A model generated the notes under the pieces. That model was not told the origin of the DNA and ran no database searches. It saw only the letters and a program-made list of their open reading frames with translations. From contig DNMQ01000244.1 in assembly GCA_003488145.1 (NCBI GenBank), forward strand, positions 1 to 7,823: a DNA stretch of 7,823 nt. The letters are read 5' to 3'. Source of the DNA: Pseudomonas sp. Lineage in GTDB: Bacteria > Pseudomonadota > Gammaproteobacteria > Pseudomonadales > Pseudomonadaceae. The translations under genes were made by a program, and so were the position numbers. Below, one piece after another: positions 1-6,500 of the stretch; position 1 is the stretch's first letter, and every line of letters starts with the position of its first letter.

Positions 1-378
1 AGCTATTTCCCCGTTGCCCTTGCCGATGAAAGCCAGCTGCTGCGCTGCCGCTCGCAGCTGAACGAGAACGGCATCAACCCCCGCCGCTACTTCTACCCCT
101 CGCTGGACACGCTCGACCATCTGCAGCCGCAGGTACCACAACCACGCTCGCGAGCGTTGAGTCGCAAGGTCCTGTGCCTGCCGATCTATCCCGGGCTGCC
201 GCGCAAGGTGCAGGAGAAGGTCATGCAGACGTTGATCCAGGAGGAAATCCACAGTGAGCAGTCGAGCCGCACGCTGTTCCAGCCCCTTGCCGAAGCGTTC
301 GGGCTGTTCAGCGCCACGGAGCGCCTGCCGGGCGCCGAATACCCGCGCATGCCCCTGACATCCGGAGGCCAGCAGTAA
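1..378 (+). CDS. DegT/DnrJ/EryC1/StrS-family sugar aminotransferase, C-terminal part (5' end outside window)
   Basis: The reading frame is open from base 1 to the TAA at 376-378 and gives the last 125 residues. The fragment starts with SYFPVAL, then NENGINPRRYFYPSL, then VLCLPIYPGLP about 60 residues in. These are the C-terminal signatures of the PLP-dependent DegT/DnrJ/EryC1/StrS family, which transfers an amino group to keto-deoxysugar nucleotides in the cytoplasm. The GINPRRYFYP form resembles enzymes making 4-amino-4,6-dideoxyhexoses, but the sugar is inference. The PLP-binding lysine lies upstream of the window and cannot be checked. About 42 residues follow the point where family members usually stop. 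Their codons keep high third-position GC, so this tail looks genuinely coded. The stop is only 3 nt before the flippase start, so the two genes share a transcript. Family is confident; substrate is not. Confidence 0.88.
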   Translation, partial: SYFPVALADESQLLRCRSQLNENGINPRRYFYPSLDTLDHLQPQVPQPRSRALSRKVLCLPIYPGLPRKVQEKVMQTLIQEEIHSEQSSRTLFQPLAEAFGLFSATERLPGAEYPRMPLTSGGQQ

Positions 379-381
379 CTC

Positions 382-1944
382 ATGTCAGATCCCAAGCGGT
401 CATCGGTGATCCGCAATACCAGCCTGAATTACCTCGGGCAGGCGTATGCCCTGCTGATCGGCATTCTGATCCTGCCGTTCTACCTGAAGCACCTCGGCGC
501 CGAAGCCTACGGCCTGATTGGCTTCTTCGCGGTGCTCCAGGCCTGGTTGCAGCTGCTCGATGCCGGGATGTCGCCTGCATTGGTGCGACAGGTAGCGCAC
601 TACCGCGGGCAGGGCGACCTGTCCGCTGCGCCCGGCCCAGCGGGACGACTGCTGCGCTCGTTCGAGCTGCTGTTGCTGCCGATTACGCTGGCAACCTGCG
701 TGGCGATCTACCTGAGCAGCGGCTGGATCGCCGAAACCTGGCTGCAGGCCCGCGAATTGAGTACCGGCACCATCATGCAGTGCATCAGCCTGATGGGCCT
801 GATGGTCGGGCTGAGGCTCTACGCGACGCTGTACAAAAGCGGTCTGCAGGGCGTCGAATTGCATGGCTGGCTGAACGCAACGAATGTACTGATCGCTACC
901 CTGCGTTACTTCGGCGGCCTGTTCCTGGTCGCCTACGTCTCGCAAGACCCGCTGGACTTCTTCCTGTTTCAAACAACCGTCGCCCTGGTGGAAACGCTGG
1001 CCTTTGCCAGCAAGGCTTATGTACAACTGGCCAGCCCACGTTTGCTCACCGGCATCGACTGGGGCGTGGTCAAGCCGGTGCTGCCTTTCGCCGGCGGCAT
1101 GTTTTTCACCTCGCTGCTGTGGATCGTGCTGACCCAGCTGGACAAAGTGCTGCTTTCCAAGGTGCTGCTGCTCAAGGAGTACGGCTACTTCTCGCTGGTG
1201 GCGCTGATCACCACCGGCATCATGACTCTGACCAACCCCTTGGTGCAGACGCTGTTGCCGCGCATGACCATGCTCGTGGCCGAAGGGCGAATCGCCGAGA
1301 TGGAGCGGCTGTACCTGAACGCCACCCGCTTCGTCTGCAGCGTGCTGTTTCCCATGGCTGCGGTGATCGCCTGGCACGGTCAGGCGCTGATCTTCGCCTG
1401 GACCGGCGACGCTGCCGCTGCCCAATGGAGCGAACGCATGCTGTTCTGGTACGTGCCGGGCAGCGCACTGATGGCGGTCGGCGCCTTCCAGTTCTACCTG
1501 CAGTACGCCTACGGCCAGCTGCGCCTGCACATCTGGTACAGCGTGGTTTCCACCGCCATCAGCATGCCGATCGTGATCTACGCAGCGCTTGCACACGGCG
1601 CCTACGGTGCCGCACTGGCGTGGTTCTTCCTGCGCCTGGCGACCTTCGTGATCTGGCCACCGGTGGTGCACCGGCGGTTCGCGCCCGGCCTGCAGGGCGT
1701 CTGGGCACGAGACATGTTGCGAATCACCGCGGCAACCGTGATCGGCGTGGCGCTGGGCGAGCCACTGTTCCTGCTGATCGTCAGCGACAACCGCTTCGAC
1801 ATTCTGATGGCGCTGGCTGCAAGCGGGTTCATCTGCCTGCTGCTGGTCGCGGCGACCTCGAAATCACTGCTACTCAAGCTTCATCTACTCATCACCAAGC
1901 GAGCATCCAAAAATGGAATTGAAGAGCGAGCAAGCCTTGATTGA
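382..1944 (+). CDS. Wzx-like oligosaccharide flippase (polysaccharide biosynthesis membrane protein)
   Basis: This 520-residue protein is very hydrophobic, with roughly 12 to 14 membrane segments by eye. It starts with a short polar stretch, then NYLGQAYALLIGILILPFYL and HLGAEAYGLIGF, the usual opening of the MOP/MATE-superfamily Wzx flippases. The motif QLLDAGMSPALVRQ near residues 56-69 is also typical of the family. It would move lipid-linked repeat units from the cytoplasmic to the periplasmic face of the inner membrane. It is somewhat longer than common Wzx proteins, with a basic C-terminal tail (LLITKRASKNG). A GGAGG at 364-368, inside the end of the aminotransferase gene, lies 13 nt before the ATG, which is a little far, so translation may be coupled to that gene's stop. 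Wzx sequences diverge quickly, so the transported glycan cannot be read from it. Confidence 0.9.
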   Translation: MSDPKRSSVIRNTSLNYLGQAYALLIGILILPFYLKHLGAEAYGLIGFFAVLQAWLQLLDAGMSPALVRQVAHYRGQGDLSAAPGPAGRLLRSFELLLLPITLATCVAIYLSSGWIAETWLQARELSTGTIMQCISLMGLMVGLRLYATLYKSGLQGVELHGWLNATNVLIATLRYFGGLFLVAYVSQDPLDFFLFQTTVALVETLAFASKAYVQLASPRLLTGIDWGVVKPVLPFAGGMFFTSLLWIVLTQLDKVLLSKVLLLKEYGYFSLVALITTGIMTLTNPLVQTLLPRMTMLVAEGRIAEMERLYLNATRFVCSVLFPMAAVIAWHGQALIFAWTGDAAAAQWSERMLFWYVPGSALMAVGAFQFYLQYAYGQLRLHIWYSVVSTAISMPIVIYAALAHGAYGAALAWFFLRLATFVIWPPVVHRRFAPGLQGVWARDMLRITAATVIGVALGEPLFLLIVSDNRFDILMALAASGFICLLLVAATSKSLLLKLHLLITKRASKNGIEERASLD

Positions 1945-2845
1945 ACGTTGGGGCGGCAAGACCGAACCGCTGCTGAGCGTCGTCTGCCTGGCCTACAACC
2001 ACGCATCCTTTATAAGGAAGGCGCTGGAGAGCTTCCTCCAGCAGGAAACGGATTTCCCTTTCGAGGTGATCGTCCACGACGACGCCTCGACTGACACCAC
2101 CGCCGCGATCATCGCCGACTACGCGGCGCGCTACCCCAGCATCATCAAGCCGATCTACCAGACGCAGAATCAGTTCAGCCTCGGCGTGCCATTCAGCACG
2201 CGGCTGTTCGCCCGTGCGGGGGGCAAATACATCGCCTATTGCGAAGGCGACGACTACTGGACCGACCCGACCAAGCTGCAGCAGCAAGTGGACTTTCTCG
2301 AGCAGCATCGTGACTACGTGATCACTTATCACGATGCGTTCATGTTCAACAGCCAGGGCATCATCCAGAGCCCGCAGCTGACCGGAAAACTGCGCAAGGA
2401 CGCCACGGCGCTGGAACTGATGCAGGGCCGCCCGCTCTCGACGCTGACCGTGTGCTTTCGCAACCTGATTCAGGAACTGCCACCGGAATTGCTCGGCGTG
2501 AAGGTGCTGGATATCTGCTGGTGGTCGCTGCTCGGCGCCTACGGCAAAGGCAAGTTCATGGAAGGCATCAGCCCCGCCGCCTACCGGGTGCACGAGGGTG
2601 GCATCTTTTCCATGCAGCCGAGCCGGCAGCGCATCCAGATGGCCATGCATGCCCACTACTCCCTGGCGCGCTACTACAACCGCATCGGCAACAACGCGCT
2701 CTACGAGTACTTCCTGATCCAGGTGTTCGGCGAGTGCCTGTCGCTGATCTCGCCGTTCAGCAAGATCCAGGCGCTTTCAACCATAGCCCAGAACATCAGC
2801 CTCAACCTGCTGCGCCGGTTGAGCCCACGGCTGGCCAGGAGCTGA
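1913..2845 (+). CDS. Family 2 glycosyltransferase (GT-A fold)
   Basis: The 310-residue product carries a GT2 N-terminal domain: LLSVVCLAYNHASFIRKALE from about residue 20, VIVHDDASTDTT with Asp56-Asp57, and YCEGDDYWTDPTKL with Glu111 and Asp113-Asp114 as the nucleotide-sugar and metal-binding acidic motif. Further on, YRVHEGGIFS matches the C-terminal motif of this subfamily, common in O-antigen and exopolysaccharide clusters. It is expected to add one sugar to the lipid-linked repeat unit at the inner membrane; no transmembrane segment is evident. The ATG overlaps the flippase 3' end by 32 nt in another frame and has no strong Shine-Dalgarno sequence, so coupling is likely. A TTG at 1937 is an alternative start. 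The early codons include ATA-AGG (2012-2017), both rare in this kind of genome. Donor and acceptor cannot be inferred. Confidence 0.9.
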   Translation: MELKSEQALIERWGGKTEPLLSVVCLAYNHASFIRKALESFLQQETDFPFEVIVHDDASTDTTAAIIADYAARYPSIIKPIYQTQNQFSLGVPFSTRLFARAGGKYIAYCEGDDYWTDPTKLQQQVDFLEQHRDYVITYHDAFMFNSQGIIQSPQLTGKLRKDATALELMQGRPLSTLTVCFRNLIQELPPELLGVKVLDICWWSLLGAYGKGKFMEGISPAAYRVHEGGIFSMQPSRQRIQMAMHAHYSLARYYNRIGNNALYEYFLIQVFGECLSLISPFSKIQALSTIAQNISLNLLRRLSPRLARS

Positions 2846-2882
2846 TCAGCCCGACCCCGCTTCTTTGCAAAAACGCACCATG

Positions 2883-2890
2883 AGGAAGGA
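2883..2890 (+). promoter_or_regulatory. Ribosome binding site of the Wzc-like kinase gene
   Basis: AGGAAGGA ends 6 nt before the ATG at 2897. It is among the better Shine-Dalgarno sequences in the window and fixes this start. The 51-nt gap before the gene (2846-2896) holds no convincing promoter or terminator. It has only a CTGATCAG palindrome at 2842-2849, overlapping the GT2 stop. Confidence 0.7.
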
Positions 2891-2896
2891 TTCCCA

Positions 2897-5107
2897 ATGA
2901 CTGCCTTGACCCGCTCTTCGCTGGAATATGACGCGGACAACCGCATCGACCTCGCCGGAATAATGCGCACCGCCTACGATCACAAGGCGCTGATCATCAC
3001 CATTACCGGCTTTTTCGCTGCACTGGGCGTGCTCTATGCCCTGATCGCCACGCCGATCTACCAGGCGACCGCGATGATCCAGATCGAACCGAAAAAAGCC
3101 GCGATCACCGGCGTGCCGGAAATATCGGCCCGGCCGGATTCGGTGTCCCAGGCGGTCACTGAAATCTCCCTGCTCAAATCCCGCGCCGTGCTCGGCAGAG
3201 CCGTCGAGGAGCTAAAGCTCTACATCGTCGCCAAACCCCATCACTTCCCGGTGTTCGGCGCCTTCATGGCGCGCAAGCATGACCCGGCGACTGATGGCGC
3301 GCTGGCCACCCCGCTGTTCGGCTTGACCGGCTATGCGTGGGGTGGGGAAAAGCTCGAAGTATTCCAGCTCGATGTGCCCGAAGCGTATCTGGGCGTGGAG
3401 CTGACGTTGATCGCCGGCACGGCCGGCAGCTTCACGCTGCATGACGACGAGCAGCAGCTGATTCTGCGCGGCCAGGTCAATCAGGCCGTGGAGAACCAGG
3501 GTTTCAAGGTTCAGATCGCCCAGCTGGAAGCGCGCCCTGGCACCGAATTCCAGCTAGTCAGGAACCGCCCGCAGACCACCGCACTGGATTACCAGAACCG
3601 CTTGAAGGTCGGCGAGGCCGGCAAGGACTCCGGGATCATCTACATGTCGCTGGAAGACCCGGACCCGCAGCTGGCCAGCCATGTGCTGGACGAAATCAGC
3701 CGGCTGTACGTCAGCCAGAACATCCAGCGCAGCTCCGCCGAGGCGGCCCAGCGCCTGGACTTCCTGCGTTCTCAACTACCTCAGGTGCGCAAGGAGCTGG
3801 AGAAGGCCGAAGCCGCGCTGAATGCCTACCAGACCAGCTCCAAGTCGGTGGATATCAGCATCGAGACCAAGGGCGTGTTGGACCAGATCGTCGCGCTGGA
3901 AACGCAGATATCCGAACTGTCGCTCAAGCGCGTGGAGTACGACCGCCTCTATACCCGCGAGCACCCGACCTATCGCACGCTGATCACCCAGATGAACGAG
4001 CTGCAGGCGCAGAAAGCCCAGCTGCTGAAGAAGGTCGACGCCCTCCCCATGACGCAGCAGGAGTTGCTGCGCCTCCAACGTGACATGGAAGTCACGACCC
4101 AGACCTACACGCTCCTCATGAACCAGGCACAGGAGCAAGACATCCTGCGCGCCGGCACCATCGGCAACGTGCGCATCATCGACAACGCCTACTCGATGAT
4201 CGAGAAGCCGTCGAAACCGGTCAAACCGCTGGTGGTGGCCATCGCGATCTTCGTCGGCCTGCTCGTCTCGGCGGCAGTCATCCTGCTGCGCCAGGCCTTC
4301 TACCGCGGCGTGGAAAGCCCGGACGTGATCGAGAAGCTTGGCGTACCGGTCTATGCCGGCCTGCCCTACAGCGTCTCTCAGGATCAGCTCAATCGCAGCC
4401 GCAAGAGCCGCGACGGCAAGACCCGACTGCTCAGCCTCACCGAACCGACCGATCTGGCGGTCGAATCGCTGCGCAGCCTGCGTACCAGCCTCAAGTTCGC
4501 CATGCTCGAGGCGCGCAACAACGTGCTGATGATCACCAGCCCGACCCCTTCGGTGGGCAAGTCGTTCGTGTCCAGCAACCTTGCTGCGGTGATCGCGCAG
4601 ACCGGCCAGCGCGTGCTGCTGATCGATGCCGACATGCGCCGCGGCTACCTGCATACCCTGTTCGGCATTGCGCCCCGTCACGGGCTGTCTGATGCACTGG
4701 CCAGTGGCCTGAACCTGGCGGAGATCACCAACCGCACAGAGCAGAAGAACCTGCACTTCATCTCCGCCGGGTTCTCCGCGCCGAATCCGTCCGAACTGCT
4801 GATGCACGACAACTTCTCCCGCCTGCTGCGTGAAGCGGAAAAGCTCTACGACTTCATCATCATCGATACGCCGCCGGTGCTCGCGGTGACCGACGCCGTA
4901 CTGGTCGCCCAGCAGTCGGGCACCAACCTGTTGGTGGCCCGCTTCGGCCTCAGCACCAGCTCGCAGATCGATGCATCCAAGCGGCGGCTCGCGCAAAACG
5001 GCGTGCTGCTCAAGGGCGTGATCCTCAATGCCGTGAAGCGCAAGGCCTCGACCTCGCCGTACGACAGCGGCGCCTATGGTTATTACACCTATACCCAGCA
5101 AGCCTGA
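2897..5107 (+). CDS. Wzc-type polysaccharide co-polymerase with BY-kinase domain (tyrosine autokinase)
   Basis: This 736-residue fusion has the Wzc layout. An N-terminal Wzz domain begins with IDLAGIMRTAYDHK, followed by a membrane segment at about 31-51. A periplasmic region contains helical, coiled-coil-like stretches (about 280-400). A proline-rich EKPSKPVKP precedes the second membrane segment at about 444-466. The cytoplasmic kinase domain shows the ExxRxxR oligomerisation motif (Glu523, Arg526, Arg529), a Walker A ending in Gly554-Lys555-Ser556, a Walker A' LLIDADMRRG (Asp577, Asp579) and a Walker B FIIIDTPP (Asp657). A C-terminal tyrosine cluster lies at 722, 727, 729, 730 and 732. In this family, cycles of autophosphorylation control chain length and export with an outer-membrane Wza-type channel. 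The P-loop is odd: Ser548 stands where Wzc relatives usually have Gly. No Wza or phosphatase gene is in the window; they may lie upstream. Confidence 0.95.
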   Translation: MTALTRSSLEYDADNRIDLAGIMRTAYDHKALIITITGFFAALGVLYALIATPIYQATAMIQIEPKKAAITGVPEISARPDSVSQAVTEISLLKSRAVLGRAVEELKLYIVAKPHHFPVFGAFMARKHDPATDGALATPLFGLTGYAWGGEKLEVFQLDVPEAYLGVELTLIAGTAGSFTLHDDEQQLILRGQVNQAVENQGFKVQIAQLEARPGTEFQLVRNRPQTTALDYQNRLKVGEAGKDSGIIYMSLEDPDPQLASHVLDEISRLYVSQNIQRSSAEAAQRLDFLRSQLPQVRKELEKAEAALNAYQTSSKSVDISIETKGVLDQIVALETQISELSLKRVEYDRLYTREHPTYRTLITQMNELQAQKAQLLKKVDALPMTQQELLRLQRDMEVTTQTYTLLMNQAQEQDILRAGTIGNVRIIDNAYSMIEKPSKPVKPLVVAIAIFVGLLVSAAVILLRQAFYRGVESPDVIEKLGVPVYAGLPYSVSQDQLNRSRKSRDGKTRLLSLTEPTDLAVESLRSLRTSLKFAMLEARNNVLMITSPTPSVGKSFVSSNLAAVIAQTGQRVLLIDADMRRGYLHTLFGIAPRHGLSDALASGLNLAEITNRTEQKNLHFISAGFSAPNPSELLMHDNFSRLLREAEKLYDFIIIDTPPVLAVTDAVLVAQQSGTNLLVARFGLSTSSQIDASKRRLAQNGVLLKGVILNAVKRKASTSPYDSGAYGYYTYTQQA

Positions 5108-5118
5108 TCGCCAGACAA

Positions 5119-5123
5119 GGAGG
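5119..5123 (+). promoter_or_regulatory. Ribosome binding site that sets the GTG start of the WbqC-family gene
   Basis: GGAGG, within AAGGAGGTG, lies 6 nt before the GTG at 5130 and is close to a perfect Shine-Dalgarno sequence. It rules out the longer reading from the ATG at 5076. That start would overlap the kinase gene by 32 nt and add 18 residues that do not resemble the family. Confidence 0.85.
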
Positions 5124-5129
5124 TGCACC

Positions 5130-5873
5130 GTGCTCAGAACCGTCTCGATGATGCAGCCCTACCTATTTCCGTACCTGGGCTACTTTCAGTTGATCGCGCT
5201 CAGCGACGTATTCGTGCTGGGTGACGACCTGCAATTCGTCAGGGGCTCCTGGATGAACCGCAACCGGATTCTCGTCAATGGCCAACCCAAGCTCATCAGC
5301 TTCCCGCTGAAGAAGGGCCATCAGACCGAGCGCATCAACGAGCGCTGGCTCTGCGACGACTTCGACAAGGAAGCCGCGGGGCTGATGCTGACCCTCGAGC
5401 GTTGCTACGCCAAGGCACCCCAGCGCGACGCGGTGCTGCCGCTGATCCGCGGCATCCTGCAATGCCCGGAACGCAATCTGGCGCTGTTCACCGAAAACTC
5501 CCTGCGCTGCCTCTGCGCCTACCTGAACATCCGCACACCGATCTACCGCGGTTCCAGCCTCGATTTGCCAGCGAAGATGGACATGCAGGACCGGGTCATC
5601 CAGATCACCCACCGGATGGACGGCGAGCTCTACCTCAACCCCATCGGCGGCATGGAGCTGTACTGCCCTGCCCGCTTCCGCGCCGACGGCCTGCTGTTGC
5701 GCTTCCTGCGCATGGATGAGGTCACCTACGCGCAGCTCAAGCATCCGTTCGTGCCGTCGCTGTCGATCATCGACGTGCTGATGTTCAACAGCCGCGAAGA
5801 GATCAAGGAATTGCTGCAGCGCTTCAGCGTGGTCGAGGGACAGGAAAAAAGGGCAACGCTGACACTGGCGTGA
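5130..5873 (+). CDS. WbqC-family protein
   Basis: From the GTG at 5130 the product is 247 residues. It opens with MMQPYLFPYLGYFQLIALSD, then DDLQFVRGSWMNRNRIL and ISFPLKKG, and closes with YLNPIGGMELY and FVPSLSIIDVLMFNS. These blocks, in this order, are characteristic of the WbqC family. The family is common in O-antigen and capsule loci, often near amino-sugar genes, and to my knowledge its reaction is poorly defined. No signal peptide or membrane segment is seen, so it is probably cytoplasmic. It sits between the kinase and the RfaH-like gene, 22 nt after the kinase stop. A role in modifying the aminosugar made by the upstream aminotransferase is an attractive guess but not shown by the sequence. 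The start was chosen on the ribosome binding site and on the conserved N-terminus. Confidence 0.9.
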   Translation: MLRTVSMMQPYLFPYLGYFQLIALSDVFVLGDDLQFVRGSWMNRNRILVNGQPKLISFPLKKGHQTERINERWLCDDFDKEAAGLMLTLERCYAKAPQRDAVLPLIRGILQCPERNLALFTENSLRCLCAYLNIRTPIYRGSSLDLPAKMDMQDRVIQITHRMDGELYLNPIGGMELYCPARFRADGLLLRFLRMDEVTYAQLKHPFVPSLSIIDVLMFNSREEIKELLQRFSVVEGQEKRATLTLA

Positions 5874-5882
5874 CGACATTCC

Positions 5883-5907
5883 GCCTGCCATCGGGATTCG
5901 GGCAGGC
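5883..5907 (+). other. RNA hairpin between the WbqC-family gene and the RfaH-like gene
   Basis: GCCTGCC (5883-5889) pairs perfectly with GGCAGGC (5901-5907). Inside, CG at 5892-5893 can pair with CG at 5899-5900 around a GGATT loop, leaving a 2-nt bulge. It begins 10 nt after the WbqC stop and ends 21 nt before the next ATG. No T-run follows, so it does not look like an intrinsic terminator. It could be a pausing, RNA-stability or processing element, or chance. Confidence 0.55.
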
Positions 5908-5928
5908 CAATCAGGGAAGAACATCCCC

Positions 5929-6438
5929 ATGACATCGAGCAATACCGCACGCTGGTACCTGATACAGACCAAGCCACGCCAGGAGGCCCGCGCCGAGGAG
6001 CACCTGCTGCGCCAGCACTTCGAGTGCTACCGCCCGCTCAAGGCGCCTGCGCCCTTGCGCGGCTCACAGGGGACCAAGACCGGCGAGGCGCTGTTCCCCG
6101 GCTACCTGTTCATCCGCCTGGATTGCATTCACGACAACTGGTACCCGATTCGCTCCACTCGGGGCGTCAGCCGCGTAGTTAGCTTCGGCGGCCAGCCGAC
6201 GCCGGTACGCGACGAGCTGATCGAACAGTTGCGACAGCGCCTGGCCCAGCCGCAGACCATGGCGGCGGCGCCGTTCTCACCTGGCGAGCGGGTCCAGGTC
6301 AGCGGCGGCAGCTTCAGCGACATCGAAGCGATCTTCGTCAGCAGCGACGGCGAAGAACGCTCCGTCATCCTGCTCAACCTGCTGCAGCGTGAGCAGAAGG
6401 TCCGGGTACCCACCCGTTATCTCCAGTGCTACTCCTGA
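5929..6438 (+). CDS. rfaH: RfaH-like transcription antiterminator (specialised NusG paralogue)
   Basis: This 169-residue protein matches RfaH along its length. The NGN domain starts at ARWYLIQTKPRQE and includes GEALFPGYLFIRLD and STRGVSRVVSFGG. The KOW-type C-terminal domain includes PFSPGERVQVSGGSFSDIEA and DGEERSVILLNLLQRE. RfaH binds RNA polymerase paused at an ops element and suppresses Rho-dependent termination in long surface-polysaccharide operons, also recruiting ribosomes. Aligned with E. coli RfaH recalled from memory, Glu53 and Arg144 match the Glu48-Arg138 salt bridge that keeps the free protein autoinhibited. Trp9, His25, Arg28, Gln29, Thr77 and Arg78 match residues of the ops-reading surface. 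The RfaH His-Thr-Thr motif at 65-67 is replaced by Asn-Trp-Tyr (70-72). A Shine-Dalgarno AGGGAAGA (5913-5920) lies 8 nt before the ATG. Being encoded inside the operon suggests a dedicated regulator of this locus. Confidence 0.93.
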   Translation: MTSSNTARWYLIQTKPRQEARAEEHLLRQHFECYRPLKAPAPLRGSQGTKTGEALFPGYLFIRLDCIHDNWYPIRSTRGVSRVVSFGGQPTPVRDELIEQLRQRLAQPQTMAAAPFSPGERVQVSGGSFSDIEAIFVSSDGEERSVILLNLLQREQKVRVPTRYLQCYS

Positions 6439-6440
6439 GC

Positions 6441-6475
6441 CAGGCGAGTGCCCGTAGGGCCATGCGAGCAGCCTG
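6441..6475 (+). other. Possible nested stem-loop in the gap before the GT4 gene
   Basis: An inner stem GCCC (6450-6453) and GGGC (6457-6460) closes a GTA loop. An outer stem CAGGC (6441-6445) pairs with GCCTG (6471-6475), starting 2 nt after the RfaH-like stop. The stems are short and no T-run follows, so this is not an intrinsic terminator. The 62-nt gap holds no convincing promoter. Confidence 0.35.
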
Positions 6476-6500
6476 ACAGGTTCAATCAGCGAGCCAACCG

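Noticed and set aside
591..597. GGTAGCG, the core of an ops-like element
   Set aside because: It lies inside the flippase coding sequence, and only about 7 of 12 positions match the E. coli ops sequence as I recall it. No intergenic gap in the window contains GGTAGC. Chance is the simpler explanation.
400..1671. Long minus-strand open frame of 423 codons opposite the flippase, and similar ones at 1892-2656, 3776-5128, 5163-5972 and 6510-7169
   Set aside because: All five are in codon register with the sense gene. In that register a stop needs a sense TTA, CTA or TCA, which are scarce here. Their products are unnaturally rich in Gln, His, Gly and Arg, as expected for shadows of Leu/Ala/Val-rich genes.
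2452..2883. Plus-strand open frame of 143 codons inside the GT2 gene, and similar ones at 780-1922 and 6971-7534
   Set aside because: They are Arg/Pro/Gly-rich overlaps of well-supported genes in another frame, without ribosome binding sites or recognisable motifs.
2880..2900. Six-codon ORF (MRKDSQ) whose TGA overlaps the kinase ATG as ATGA
   Set aside because: It has no ribosome binding site of its own, and its first codons are the Shine-Dalgarno of the kinase gene, which explains the sequence.
5076..5129. Longer WbqC-family reading from ATG 5076
   Set aside because: It would overlap the kinase gene by 32 nt and add 18 residues unlike the family. The strong ribosome binding site points to GTG 5130.
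5844..5853. A6 run near the end of the WbqC-family gene as a programmed frameshift or polymerase slippage site
   Set aside because: The in-frame codons are GAA AAA AGG, not the classical A-AAA-AAG heptamer. Six A are few for slippage, and nothing useful lies in the alternative frames.
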